Shown: positions 51,811 through 60,406 of the stretch, piece by piece
Numbering within the stretch: the stretch's first letter is position 1
Layout: the number at the start of each line of letters is the position of its first letter
Assembly: GCF_021432385.1 (NCBI RefSeq)
Contig: NZ_JAEACT010000002.1
Coordinates: 2,313,501 to 2,377,500, forward strand
Source of the DNA: Clostridium hydrogenum
GTDB lineage: Bacteria > Bacillota > Clostridia > Clostridiales > Clostridiaceae
Reading direction: 5' to 3'
Length of the DNA stretch: 64,000 nucleotides
Notes under the pieces: generated by a model
Database searches by the model: none
Told to the model about the DNA's origin: nothing
The model's input: the letters and a program-made list of their open reading frames with translations, nothing else
Position numbers and translations under genes: made by a program

Positions 51811-51839
51811 AGTGTAAAATATTTTTATTATCAATTCAA
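51811..51839 (-). promoter_or_regulatory. Promoter of the SDR gene, duplicate of the OYE promoter
   Basis: TTGAAT (51834-51839) and TACACT (51811-51816) with 17 bases between, preceded by TTTGACTG and by the TGGTAAATTTTGTTTCTTAT element. The alignment with 47592-47720 runs to about 120 bases. Confidence 0.55.
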
Positions 51840-51933
51840 CAGTCAAAGGAGTTGGTTTTGGTATATAAGAAACAAAATTTACCAACCTGTTTCCGAAATT
51901 TGCTAGACACAAAAGAACATATACTTCTTTAGT

Positions 51934-52455
51934 TTAAGCTAATCTATAGATAAGCATCCCCTTACCATATGGGTCATCTTCTGCACCAAACTCCTCATTA
52001 ATATAATTATAACCACACTTCTCCATTACTTTAACTGATGCCTCATTTCCATGCATTATCCTTCCATATAAAGTTTTAACTTCAAAATGACTTGAAATAA
52101 AATCAGTTACTGCTTTTAAAGCTTCTGTTGCAAGCCCATTCCCTTGATATCCTTCGCAAATACAATACCCAATTTCAACTTCTCCTTGTTTCCCTTCAAT
52201 TTCGTTTATACCCGTATCACCTATCAATTTATCATTTTCTTTTAATTCTATTGCCAAAACAAATGGTAACTGATTTTTATTAACACAATCAGCATAGAAT
52301 TTTATAGCACCCTCTGCTTCTGCTATGTCTTGATAGCTTTCATTTGGAATCCATTTCATAAGTTCTGCTTCTTGATGATGCTTGTACAGTTCTTCTGCAT
52401 CAGATAATTCAAATCTTCTAAAACGTAATCTATCTGTTTCTATAATATATTTCAT
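51934..52455 (-). CDS. GNAT acetyltransferase, RimJ/RimL type
   Basis: 173 residues; ATG at 52455 with GGAGGAG eight bases away. Motifs are typical: ETDRLRFRRFELSDAEELY at the start, IGYCICEGYQGNGLATEAL (the Q/RxxGxG/A acetyl-CoA loop as YQGNGLA) and NEASVKVMEKCGY near the end. The acceptor, an N-terminal or small-molecule amine, is unknown. Confidence 0.87.
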   Translation of the reverse strand: MKYIIETDRLRFRRFELSDAEELYKHHQEAELMKWIPNESYQDIAEAEGAIKFYADCVNKNQLPFVLAIELKENDKLIGDTGINEIEGKQGEVEIGYCICEGYQGNGLATEALKAVTDFISSHFEVKTLYGRIMHGNEASVKVMEKCGYNYINEEFGAEDDPYGKGMLIYRLA

Positions 52456-52503
52456 TAAATTCACTCCTCCTCAAATTGTTATTTATAGTAGCAAATTTAA
52501 AAT

Positions 52504-52674
52504 CTATTTCAAACAACACACCATAATGTATTCCTCTGAATTTTCATCAAGAATCTGAAAGCCTACATATAAATACATTCCTAGAGCATAATTATCTTTT
52601 TGTACTGATAATGATGTTTTAGAATATCCTGCACTTTTAAGATAACATAACATTTTTCGTATTATATATTTCAT
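52504..52674 (-). pseudogene. C-terminal fragment of a second GNAT acetyltransferase
   Basis: A 56-codon frame reads LKSAGYSKTSLSVQKDNYAL then GMYLYVGFQILDENSEEYIM and stops. This is the last third of a GNAT protein (helix and strand after the acetyl-CoA site). No 5' part is found upstream, where the Nudix gene ends. An ATG with GAGG is present, so a short peptide could still be made. Confidence 0.7.
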
Positions 52675-52714
52675 ATTTTCCTCACATATCTAGAATTTCT
52701 CTTATAATTATAAA

Positions 52715-53221
52715 TCAACTTATAATCACTCCTAAAATACATTTTTTCCAATCTTCAATGTACCTCTTATCAAATTCGTTAATTTCTTTAGGTATATTAT
52801 TTCGATTAAAAAAAACATGCCTCATTGCCTCATCTGTTTTCTGCAATATTTCACCTTTATATTCATTTGTTTCAAACACTATACTTGTAACACAACAAAT
52901 ATCCTTATTTGGATATACTATAATTCTATCCTCACCAGAATATATCCCAAAAAGGCATAGATTTTCTATTTCAATGCCTGTCTCTTCAAATACTTCTCTT
53001 TTAGCAGCTTCAACATACGTTTCTCCCATTTCCATAACTCCACCAGGAATACCCCATTTTCCATTATCCCGCCTTTGCTGCAACAAAATCTCACCTTTTG
53101 AATTTTCAATTATTACTCCACAGGCAGTAGTCATAAGAGGTGCATGTCCTATATCTTTTCTAATTTCTCTAATATAATTATCTTTATATGGTTTAATTAT
53201 TTTCTTTATCTCTTCTTTCAT
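52715..53221 (-). CDS. Nudix hydrolase
   Basis: 168 residues. The complete Nudix box runs from GVMEMGETYVEAAKREVFEE to TGIE (GX5EX7REVXEEXGU). The N terminus has a short charged lead, and the region after the box is typical of ADP-ribose or nucleotide-sugar hydrolases with no clear specificity. It lies 17 bases after the HD gene in the same direction, with a GGTGAGAAG site, so the two could be co-transcribed. Confidence 0.88.
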   Translation of the reverse strand: MKEEIKKIIKPYKDNYIREIRKDIGHAPLMTTACGVIIENSKGEILLQQRRDNGKWGIPGGVMEMGETYVEAAKREVFEETGIEIENLCLFGIYSGEDRIIVYPNKDICCVTSIVFETNEYKGEILQKTDEAMRHVFFNRNNIPKEINEFDKRYIEDWKKCILGVIIS

Positions 53222-53237
53222 CTTCTCACCTTTACTT

Positions 53238-53843
53238 TTATATCAAACTCTCATAAGAATTTTCTATTACATTTGGTAAAAGCGTGTACACATTGCAGCC
53301 ACATAACTTATCAAAATAATTTTTCAACTCTAAATACGCTTTCCATTTATCAATAGTAAAATTCGGCAAACCATGTCTAAGTGCCACATCAATTAACCTT
53401 TTCTCCATAATGCAAGCACCACTTGGCAATGATATTGCGTCACACAATTGGATTAATCGATCATAATCATCATATACCGCATTCTTTATAAAATTGGACA
53501 AAAAAATCTTTTGTTCTTCCGTGCAGTCAAATTTCCCAAAAAACGTATTTACATCTTGTATTGGATATGAGTGTGTTAAACATATTCTTGCAATCTCTTT
53601 TTGATTTAAGCTCATCATATAATCATATCCGTCAATTGTATGCATAATTGATTTTATACCTGCTCTACGTCCTATGTCATGTAATAATCCCATAGCATAA
53701 GCCTTATTGCTGTCTAACGAGTCAATTTTATCCGCAATCAATTTAGCATTCAAACCAACTGACTTGCTATGTTTTATCCACGGTCCTGGATTTAGCCTCT
53801 CTCCTACTAACAATTCTCTTTCCGCTTCTTTTATACTTAACAT
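53238..53843 (-). CDS. HD-domain phosphohydrolase, paralogue of the 21904 gene
   Basis: A 201-residue protein. The ligands are H in WIKHSKSVG, HD in MGLLHDIGRR, H in LTHSYP and D in LIQLCDAI. Alignment with the 217-residue gene at 21904 extends end to end (LNPGPW; DYDRLIQLCDA.SLPSG; ALRHGLPNFTIDKWKAYLE). GGAGG precedes the start. Substrate unknown; the pairing with a Nudix enzyme suggests nucleotide or metabolite clean-up. Confidence 0.85.
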   Translation of the reverse strand: MLSIKEAERELLVGERLNPGPWIKHSKSVGLNAKLIADKIDSLDSNKAYAMGLLHDIGRRAGIKSIMHTIDGYDYMMSLNQKEIARICLTHSYPIQDVNTFFGKFDCTEEQKIFLSNFIKNAVYDDYDRLIQLCDAISLPSGACIMEKRLIDVALRHGLPNFTIDKWKAYLELKNYFDKLCGCNVYTLLPNVIENSYESLI

Positions 53844-53893
53844 AATTTATCCTCCCTAAACTGAGTTTTAAAGAACTACCTTCAAAACCTTTA

Positions 53894-54556
53894 TTATTTT
53901 ATGGCTACAACAACAAAAGCTTTTATTGTATGTTTTTCTCCATTTTTATCAAAGAAAATATAATCTATTGGTTTTATCTCTATATGTGAAAAATTTGAAT
54001 ATAATTTTCTAAGTTCCTCAATAGTTGAATAGTGATGGGGTATGTTTTCCTCGCCTTCAACATTATCAATGAAAGTATCTTTCTCTATTTCTGTACCTTT
54101 ACCGTAATTTTCATCTTCAATAGAAATATAATCGATAACTACTATTCCATTGGGTTTTAATATTCTATATATTTCATTTACATTTTTATAGGCATCTTCT
54201 AAGGTCCCATGCCCTGTAGTCCATACACAAAGAATTCCATCTAATAAATTATCATCAAAAGGTATCTCTCTCATATCATGCTTCCTAAACTCAATATTAT
54301 CTAAATTCAGCTCTTTAGCCTTTGATTGAGTTATTTTTAATCCATGCTCAGAAATATCAGTGGCATATACCTTGAAACCACTTTCTGCAAGGTATATTGA
54401 ATGTCTTCCCGTACCACATCCCAAATCCATTATGTTTTTACATTTATTTCTCTTAAAAATATCTACGGCGATTTTTACAGTTGGTAATACATCAACTTGA
54501 ACTTCCCCTTGCTCCTTATATATCTTGTCCCATTCTTGTTCCCAATTAATATTCAA
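53894..54556 (-). CDS. SAM-dependent methyltransferase (class I)
   Basis: About 220 residues from a TTG start at 54556 that follows AGGTGG; a longer frame to 54643 lacks such a site. Motif I is IMDLGCGTGRHSIYLA, motif post-I is VYATDIS and motif IV region has HDMREIPFDDNLLDGILCVW. It belongs to the broad Methyltransf_11/25 group acting on small molecules. The acceptor cannot be inferred. Confidence 0.82.
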   Translation of the reverse strand: MNINWEQEWDKIYKEQGEVQVDVLPTVKIAVDIFKRNKCKNIMDLGCGTGRHSIYLAESGFKVYATDISEHGLKITQSKAKELNLDNIEFRKHDMREIPFDDNLLDGILCVWTTGHGTLEDAYKNVNEIYRILKPNGIVVIDYISIEDENYGKGTEIEKDTFIDNVEGEENIPHHYSTIEELRKLYSNFSHIEIKPIDYIFFDKNGEKHTIKAFVVVAIK

Positions 54557-54687
54557 TTTTCCACCACCTAAATTTTCATTTTTTAGAATTATATTTTGCA
54601 GTTTCTTACAAATTATTGTATCATATATTGCTTTAATATACACTTATAACCAATAAAGTTAGCACTTTTTTAACATTATCTTTAACT

Positions 54688-54733
54688 AAAAAAAAAGTTC
54701 AAAAATCGAGAATTTAATCTCTAATCCTTGAAC
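54688..54733 (-). terminator. Rho-independent terminator after the Rpn-like gene
   Basis: On the minus strand AGTTCAAGGATTAGAG pairs imperfectly with CTCGATTTTTGAACT and is followed by nine T residues. It lies 63 bases after the stop at 54796. Confidence 0.8.
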
Positions 54734-54795
54734 TCTTAATCTCTATTATTTTTTAAATTAAAAATAAATAATATAACTATGCATTAATAAATCTT

Positions 54796-55629
54796 TTAAT
54801 TATTAATTTTAACTATATTCTTCACATATTCAACATCTATTTCATTTATTTCTGCAATATAATCTACGGAAAGTCCTTTACCATATTGCTTCAATATCAA
54901 TTGCTTTATTGCTTCTCCCCTTCCTACTTCTATTCCTTCTTCCCTACCTTTTTTTCTTCCTTCTTCAATTTTTTCCCTATCTCTCTCCAATAAAGTCATA
55001 AATTCCACCTCCACAGAAATATCATTTTTAACTTTTTGAACTCTCCTATGTATATTTTTAACAAGCCTTCCTCTTGATTTTTCAGCTATATCATCTGTTG
55101 AATTTTCTACATAGTTAAGAAATTCTAGCAGTTCTTCATTCAAATCCTTCATAATTCCCTTCGTGTTTAGTATTATTTTCTGTGATTCATCATTTAAAAT
55201 TATACTATTATCCTCTAAGCACATATTTTTAAATGTATATTTGTGACGTCCTTTATTAAACAAATCAAATGTACAAATAAATATAATATAACTTTTGGCA
55301 AGCTTTTTATAATCATCACCAGATTTTATTAAGTCTAAATCTATACTTCCCTGATAATATCTTAATCTTTTAGGTAAATTTTTGTGCTTTCCTCGCTGCA
55401 TTTCAACATTATAAATTGTATTATTTTGATCTTTAACATATACATCTAACCTAATACCCTTGCTTTCAAGCAGTAAATCTATAACTTTCTGTTCTTCAAC
55501 TAACTCAACTTTTTCTATTTCAACTTCTAAAATTTTTTCCAATAGATCCTTACAAATTTCCTTATCAGTCATGACCTTTGCAAATAAGAAATCATCTTCT
55601 AGGTTTAATTCTTTTAAAGTTTTGCCCAT
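54796..55629 (-). CDS. Rpn/PD-(D/E)XK nuclease family transposase-like protein
   Basis: 277 residues; start at 55629 chosen by the usual family start MGKTLKELNLEDDFLFAKVM. The nuclease core is visible as RLDVYVKDQNNTIYNVEMQRG (D...ExQ catalytic triad), followed by RLRYYQGSIDLDLI. The C terminus has the Lys/Glu/Gly-rich EEGRKKGREEGIEVGRGEA track that often varies in length. Rpn proteins are recombination-promoting nucleases; copies are frequently mobile. No terminal repeats were seen, so it is a gene rather than a full element. Confidence 0.85.
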   Translation of the reverse strand: MGKTLKELNLEDDFLFAKVMTDKEICKDLLEKILEVEIEKVELVEEQKVIDLLLESKGIRLDVYVKDQNNTIYNVEMQRGKHKNLPKRLRYYQGSIDLDLIKSGDDYKKLAKSYIIFICTFDLFNKGRHKYTFKNMCLEDNSIILNDESQKIILNTKGIMKDLNEELLEFLNYVENSTDDIAEKSRGRLVKNIHRRVQKVKNDISVEVEFMTLLERDREKIEEGRKKGREEGIEVGRGEAIKQLILKQYGKGLSVDYIAEINEIDVEYVKNIVKINN

Positions 55630-55748
55630 CAATATTAACCTTACCTTATAATATATCTTTTTATTAATTATTAACAATATTATATCTAATTAAACCTTGC
55701 GTTTCAATATGCTTTAAATATAATTACGTTATGTACTTATTTACAAAA

Positions 55749-56471
55749 TTACCATTTATGTTCAATAGCTAATTCTAACAGCTCACTTAAAGATTTAATC
55801 TCCATAAAATTTTTCTTATTAATCTCAGTATCATGTTTACGATTTAAAAACACTGGCGTAAATCCAAAATTTTCAGCACCAAGAACATCAGCTTTAAAAT
55901 TATCACCAATGTAGTAAATCTGCTTCTTTTCGATTGTGTTATCATTTTTTTTAATCTCGTCAAATACAATTTGAAATAAATCCTTATGTGGCTTCCTTAT
56001 TTTATAATCAGCACTAAAATGTATACTAACAAAATATTTTTCTAAATCATATTGGTTAATAAATTTTTTCATTACATTTTTTTTAAATATAGAATTACTT
56101 AATAAATAAACCGGAATTTCTAAAAATTTAAGCTGCTCTAAAGTAGAAATAGTATCATCAAATAATTCAGTAGAATTTATTTTAAGTGCGCAATTAAACA
56201 CAATATCTTCCAGTGGTAATTCTTCTTTAAAACCATATTTATTTTTGAAATCTAGCAGTTCATCATCAAATGCCAATTCTGAATTATCTTCATTCCTTTT
56301 GTCATAAAGCTCTTTCCAATATGTATCTGCATACTCTAAAAATTCATCTTTATCAGTATCCTTTGACAAAATATTTTCATGCAGATAAAATAAACCTGAA
56401 TTAAAATCAAATTTAATATCATGAATCAATGTTTCAAACAAATCAAATACAATTATTTTTGCCTTTTCCAT
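55749..56471 (-). CDS. HAD-superfamily hydrolase
   Basis: 240 residues; start at 56471 after GGGGGAGG. The motifs are VFDLFETLIHD (nucleophile Asp and second acid replaced by Glu in the +2 region: D-L-F-E), LLSNS, RKPHKDLFQ (Lys) and YIGDNFKADVLGAENFG. The cap is helical. It is the second of three HAD genes in the window. The D-x-F-E variant of motif I suggests an altered or non-phosphatase activity such as in haloacid dehalogenase-like proteins. Confidence 0.8.
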   Translation of the reverse strand: MEKAKIIVFDLFETLIHDIKFDFNSGLFYLHENILSKDTDKDEFLEYADTYWKELYDKRNEDNSELAFDDELLDFKNKYGFKEELPLEDIVFNCALKINSTELFDDTISTLEQLKFLEIPVYLLSNSIFKKNVMKKFINQYDLEKYFVSIHFSADYKIRKPHKDLFQIVFDEIKKNDNTIEKKQIYYIGDNFKADVLGAENFGFTPVFLNRKHDTEINKKNFMEIKSLSELLELAIEHKW

Positions 56472-56506
56472 AAAATCCTCCCCCTTCCAATCTAAATGCT
56501 TCAAAA

Positions 56507-57025
56507 CTATTTTAAATCAAGCCTGTAAGTGTAATTATCATATACAATGTCAGTTCCATGCTTTTTAAAAGTACCTTCTTTTTCAATATGGAAGCCAAGT
56601 TTTCTTAATACAGCATTTGATCCAATATTTTTCCTTGCCACATCAGCTGTAATTTTACGCCCACCATTCTTATAACAAAAATCAATTAGTGCCTTTATCA
56701 TTTCTGTAGCATATCCTTGACGCCAATACTTTTTATGTATGCAATATCCTAAATCCCAATGCTTTTTGTCTTCACTTGGCACAGTGCTACATGTCCCAAT
56801 ATAATTTTCTGTTTCCTTTGAAACCGCAACAAAATAATAGCACCCACTATAATCTTCTACTTCATCTTTCCATTTCAAATACGCATCAGTTACTTTGTCC
56901 CTTGGTGGATCAGATAAATATTTCCCCATTTCATCATCTAGCCAAATATCTAGGCAAAACGATGTATCTTCTTTTTTAGTACTCCTAATAATTAATCTAT
57001 TTGTTTCTAAATTGTTTTTAATCAT
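56507..57025 (-). CDS. GNAT acetyltransferase, RimJ/RimL type
   Basis: 172 residues with start at 57025 (GGGAG upstream). Typical motifs are LETNRLIIRSTKKED, WDLGYCIHKKYWRQGYATEM (acetyl-CoA loop) and NIGSNAVLRKLGF, then YRLDLK at the end. Only 35 bases separate its stop from the start of the HAD gene at 55749, so co-transcription is likely. Acceptor unknown. Confidence 0.87.
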   Translation of the reverse strand: MIKNNLETNRLIIRSTKKEDTSFCLDIWLDDEMGKYLSDPPRDKVTDAYLKWKDEVEDYSGCYYFVAVSKETENYIGTCSTVPSEDKKHWDLGYCIHKKYWRQGYATEMIKALIDFCYKNGGRKITADVARKNIGSNAVLRKLGFHIEKEGTFKKHGTDIVYDNYTYRLDLK

Positions 57026-57058
57026 AATCAATATTCTCCCATAATATATATTTTAATC

Positions 57059-57164
57059 TATAGGAGCATGTGAAAAATATAGGTATTCTTTTTTATTAGT
57101 AGCCCATAAGGCTTTATGTGCGGTATAGTAAAACCTATAGAATACATTTTTTCACATCCTCCTA
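57059..57164. terminator. Long hairpin after the HAD gene at 57162
   Basis: TATAGGAGCATGTGAAAAA pairs with TTTTTTCACATCCTCCTATA and the stem continues through ATTC/GAAT. It abuts the HAD stop codon. It may be a terminator or an inverted repeat element. Confidence 0.5.
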
Positions 57165-57794
57165 TAATATATCTAACAATTCGCTTAAACTTGCAATTTC
57201 TCTATCTGGGAGGTATTCATTTGTTTTAGGCTTCTGCATACCACCAAAGCCTTGCTTAATCCATATTGTTTTCATACCAATATTCTTTGCCGGAAATATA
57301 TCATTGTCCAAACGGTCTCCAACCATAATTGTTTCAGAAGCCTTGTAACCTGATTTTTCAATTGCTATTTGAAAAAGCTTGCTATCAGGCTTCATAATTT
57401 GATAATCCCATGATGAAATTACAAATGAAAAATATTTTGAAATTTTCAAAGAATTTAACCTATCTACAAGCCCGTCCGTTTGATTTGCAATAATACCAAG
57501 TTTATATTTTTGTGCTAAAGACTGTAAAACTAAATCAACATTATCGTATAGTTTTTCAAGTTCATGGCGATACGGAGCAGCTTTTAAAAAGCCAAACTTC
57601 TTTACAACTGTTCTATATTGTGGTTGATATGTTATAGATGCCTGAATGATTTCCTCATATATTTGTCTTTGGGAAATACCAAGCATTTTTGCATCTTCCA
57701 TTTCTGCTTGTTCTACACACCTTTGTTTCCATACTTCATCCTCATTAATCAAGGTATAACCAACATCAAAGAATATACATTTTACGTTCTCCAC
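57162..57794 (-). CDS. HAD-superfamily hydrolase
   Basis: A 210-residue protein. Motif I is FFDVGYTLINED, motif II is in IIANQTDG, motif III Lys in MKPDSKLF and motif IV is VGDRLDNDIFPAKNIGMKT. The cap is helical (about 20-85). The DVGYT variant is common in YjjG/YsbA-type nucleotidases and phosphatases. GGGAGGG precedes the start. Confidence 0.85.
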   Translation of the reverse strand: MENVKCIFFDVGYTLINEDEVWKQRCVEQAEMEDAKMLGISQRQIYEEIIQASITYQPQYRTVVKKFGFLKAAPYRHELEKLYDNVDLVLQSLAQKYKLGIIANQTDGLVDRLNSLKISKYFSFVISSWDYQIMKPDSKLFQIAIEKSGYKASETIMVGDRLDNDIFPAKNIGMKTIWIKQGFGGMQKPKTNEYLPDREIASLSELLDIL

Positions 57795-57891
57795 TTTTCC
57801 CTCCCGTTTTACTATAGTTTATTGTCATGTAGTGAAACTGGCTAAACTATATATCACACCTTATTATACCATATACTTGTTTAATATCCAT

Positions 57892-58472
57892 TCATTTGTA
57901 AACCCCCAACTTATTAAATTTATACCATTTATCAATTTTCTCTACAGACTTAAAGTTCAAACAAATCATAATTTCTCTAGCAAACTCCAATGATCCTGTA
58001 CCATTTGCAGTTATGATACCAGAATCACAAACTGCCTGTTTTTCAATAAAATTGTTATCACCCTTATAATGTGGAGCTTGTGACTTCATATACTCCAATG
58101 TATTACCCGAATGCTTGATATTATCGAGATATCCATTTTCAGCCATAAAATTAGCAGCATTGCATATTGCACCTACTGGAATATGATGCTCAACGGCATA
58201 CTCAACCACTGGCTTAACACCATCGTTTTTATTTTCTGTCAAGCATAACCACCAATTAAAAGCAGCAATTCAAAATTTTCAGGATAATCACTTATAGAAT
58301 AATCCGGAAGAATTCTAAAGCCACCCATAGAAAGCTTAGGCTCTTTATTTAAACTTAAAGTTTTTACAACATAATCAGTTTCTGCTCCATTTCCATTGAG
58401 TTCTGAACAAATATATGCACTTTCCCAATCTGCATATCCATCAAAAATAAACACAAGTACCTCTTTTTTCAT
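57892..58472 (-). pseudogene. DJ-1/PfpI-type glutamine-amidotransferase-like gene, frameshifted
   Basis: Two frames in succession encode one protein. The first (58472 to 58239) begins MKKEVLVFIFDGYADWESAY and ends LLLLIGGYA at a TGA. The second (58242 to 57892) continues TENKNDGVKPVVEYAVEHH, IPVGAICNAANFMAENGY, with the nucleophile Cys in GAICNAA. One missing G in the expected GCT-TGG-ACA creates the TGA. Either a true single-base mutation or a sequencing error is possible. With TTG as second start the overlap TTGA could even allow reinitiation. Confidence 0.75.
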
Positions 58473-58565
58473 TGTAACACTTCCCTTCCAAAATATTCTA
58501 CAATGAAAAATACGACATCTGTATGTCATATTCATAGATATCCCCAAAACATTCCACCATTTTAT

Positions 58566-59012
58566 TTAAAGTAATTTTTCTAGTTCTGTTCTTAAACTCT
58601 TTTTCATTTTTCCAAGTTCTTCATCAGAAGGTACATACTTTTCATTATACATTTCTTCTTTAGGTAATTTCCAAACAGGTCCAGGATTTGGCGTGTCTCC
58701 TGCACGTCTTGGAAAAAAATGCCAGTGCATATGTACTCCTTCCCCTTGTCCTAATAACTCATAATTTAATTTATCAGGCTTAAATGCATTGTAAGTAGCC
58801 TCAGCTACTAATGACATTTCATTTAAGAATTTATTTCTAAAATCTTTTTCTAGAAAATGTATTTCAGTAGCATGTACCTTACATAAAAATAAAGTATACC
58901 CCTTAAAACGTTGATAATCCCCTAGTACAACATAACCTGTTTCTAGCTCTTTAACAAAATATCTGTTTTTTCCTTCAAGCGTTTCCTGAATTCTATTGCA
59001 TACTCCACACAT
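58566..59012 (-). CDS. HIT-family protein
   Basis: 148 residues; start at 59012 after AAAGGAG. The histidine triad reads HMHWHFFPRR (HxHxHxxP type). The N terminus MCGVCNRIQET carries a zinc-type CxxC seen in many bacterial HIT proteins. It follows the PNPOx-like gene with a half repeat B between them. HIT proteins hydrolyse nucleoside phosphoramidates or dinucleoside polyphosphates. Confidence 0.88.
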   Translation of the reverse strand: MCGVCNRIQETLEGKNRYFVKELETGYVVLGDYQRFKGYTLFLCKVHATEIHFLEKDFRNKFLNEMSLVAEATYNAFKPDKLNYELLGQGEGVHMHWHFFPRRAGDTPNPGPVWKLPKEEMYNEKYVPSDEELGKMKKSLRTELEKLL

Positions 59013-59026
59013 ACATATAACTCCTT

Positions 59027-59055
59027 TAAATTTCAAGTTTCAGATAGTTTATCTT
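59027..59055. repeat. Repeat B half copy at an operon junction
   Basis: On the minus strand AAAGATAAACTATCTGAAAC then TTGAAATTTAA begins right at the stop codon of the PNPOx-like gene and leads into the ribosome binding site of the HIT gene. Confidence 0.5.
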
Positions 59056-59525
59056 TACTCAATTGTTACAATATCAAATGTAAAAGGAAATTCTTCAGCT
59101 TTCCTATTTTCAAAATTAACCTTATATCCAGTTCCATCTTTATAAAAGAAACCTTGTTTTAATTCTATTTTTATATAACACATATTTTCATCATTTTCGT
59201 TATTATGTGCAAAGTACCAAGGCTCGAAAGCCTTTATTAGTTTTTCCCTAATTTCATGATTTTCTTCTAACAATGGATGTCCAACATTATGAGCAATTCC
59301 ATTTAAACGATACAATTTATTGCACATTGAAATTCTAGAATTTTTCTCAATCTCTTTTACTTTCTGCGATTTTGCATAAGAAACAATATAAAATGCACCA
59401 TTATCATAAAAAGTATCTACAAACCTAACAGATGGAATATTGTCATCTGACGTTGCTAAAGCAAATTGATAATCTTTTGCAAATAGCTCCGTTAAAACGT
59501 TTAAACTTTTTTCGTATTTAGTCAT
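59055..59525 (-). CDS. Pyridoxamine-5'-phosphate-oxidase-like (FMN split-barrel) protein
   Basis: A 156-residue protein with the split-barrel pattern ALATSDDNIPSVRFVDTFYD then GAFYIVSYAKSQKVKEI and SRISMCNKLYRLNG. It is the common size of the YzzA-type family, which binds FMN, F420 or heme. Without PNPOx active-site residues visible, a flavin reductase or heme-handling role is as likely as cofactor oxidation. Confidence 0.75.
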   Translation of the reverse strand: MTKYEKSLNVLTELFAKDYQFALATSDDNIPSVRFVDTFYDNGAFYIVSYAKSQKVKEIEKNSRISMCNKLYRLNGIAHNVGHPLLEENHEIREKLIKAFEPWYFAHNNENDENMCYIKIELKQGFFYKDGTGYKVNFENRKAEEFPFTFDIVTIE

Positions 59526-59590
59526 ATTTAATATCCCCTTTACAAATTATTATTTTTTAACTGATCTAAGCTTGCTATCATTTTATACCA

Positions 59591-60109
59591 TCAATTTAGA
59601 AATTCATGTTCTATTATTATAATTGACTCTCCATGTTCCCCAATCATTTCAACTGATATTTTTTTAATAGCTGTGCTAAATTTAGCATTACACTTACTTA
59701 CATCATTAAACGCTTTATTAAAAGAGTCCACAGAAGATATTTTTCCAACTGTCATATGTGGAATATAATTATAACCTTCATCAAATTGCTTTAGTTTATC
59801 TTTATATAGCACATCATGAATATTTTTAATTATCTCCTTACCTTGTACTACATTTAAAAACAAGTAGTTTCCATGCCTATCTTGCTGTTTACTAAAGCCT
59901 TGTAATTCAACTTTAAATGGATGTATGCCACTTAAACTCTTTTTTAAATATAAACTAAGTTCCTCATTAGTAAGTTCACTATTAAAAGGGAAAACTAAAG
60001 TAATATGTGGTGCTACTAAATTCGCCAAGGGATCATATTTCTTACGGATATCATTTATAACATCCATATTTTCAAATTCTGGAAAAATCATAATAGTTTT
60101 TGTATTCAT
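59591..60109 (-). CDS. 2'-5' RNA ligase/cyclic phosphodiesterase family protein
   Basis: A 172-residue protein. The two HxT motifs are PHITLVFPF (about residue 35) and PHMTVGKI (about residue 117), the hallmark of the 2H phosphoesterase fold. It has the size of bacterial ThpR/YjcG relatives. Upstream of its start lies the left boundary of the IS110-type element. Confidence 0.85.
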   Translation of the reverse strand: MNTKTIMIFPEFENMDVINDIRKKYDPLANLVAPHITLVFPFNSELTNEELSLYLKKSLSGIHPFKVELQGFSKQQDRHGNYLFLNVVQGKEIIKNIHDVLYKDKLKQFDEGYNYIPHMTVGKISSVDSFNKAFNDVSKCNAKFSTAIKKISVEMIGEHGESIIIIEHEFLN

Positions 60110-60180
60110 AATTTATCTCATTCCTTTCGCTTCGCTCAAGGCACAAACAAGTTATGAAAAACTGTTGCACCTATCCTCCA

Positions 60181-60405
60181 TTTGGTATAATATTTTTTAT
60201 GGAATAGCAATATACTACAGAGCACGGGAGGAGAAGTGGCGAATTTATTTCGACCCCGTATAATTATATGTGCCGTCATCCTTTCAAGCACAAACAAGTG
60301 GGACATTGAGCCCGGACTCTTATCATTGGTAATAAACCATGTTTATTTAGTCGTAGGATGACAGTCAATGTTGCTATTTCCTTTTTATTTAGGTGGTGAT
60401 GTTAT
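60181..60405 (+). ncRNA. Putative bridge RNA region of the IS110-type element
   Basis: The 225 bases upstream of the transposase contain TATAAT at 60186-60191 near the left end and no ORF with a start signal. A long stem closes with CCGTCATCCT (about 60271-60280) and AGGATGAC (about 60355-60362); a loop-rich GGGACATTGAGCCCGGACTC lies between. In IS110 elements a recombinase-guiding bridge RNA comes from this position. The RNA itself is inferred. Confidence 0.5.
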
Positions 60406-60406
60406 T

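Noticed and set aside
54796..55629. Rpn-like gene as a complete insertion sequence
   Set aside because: No terminal inverted or direct repeats are seen around it, and it has an ordinary terminator; it is annotated as a gene only.
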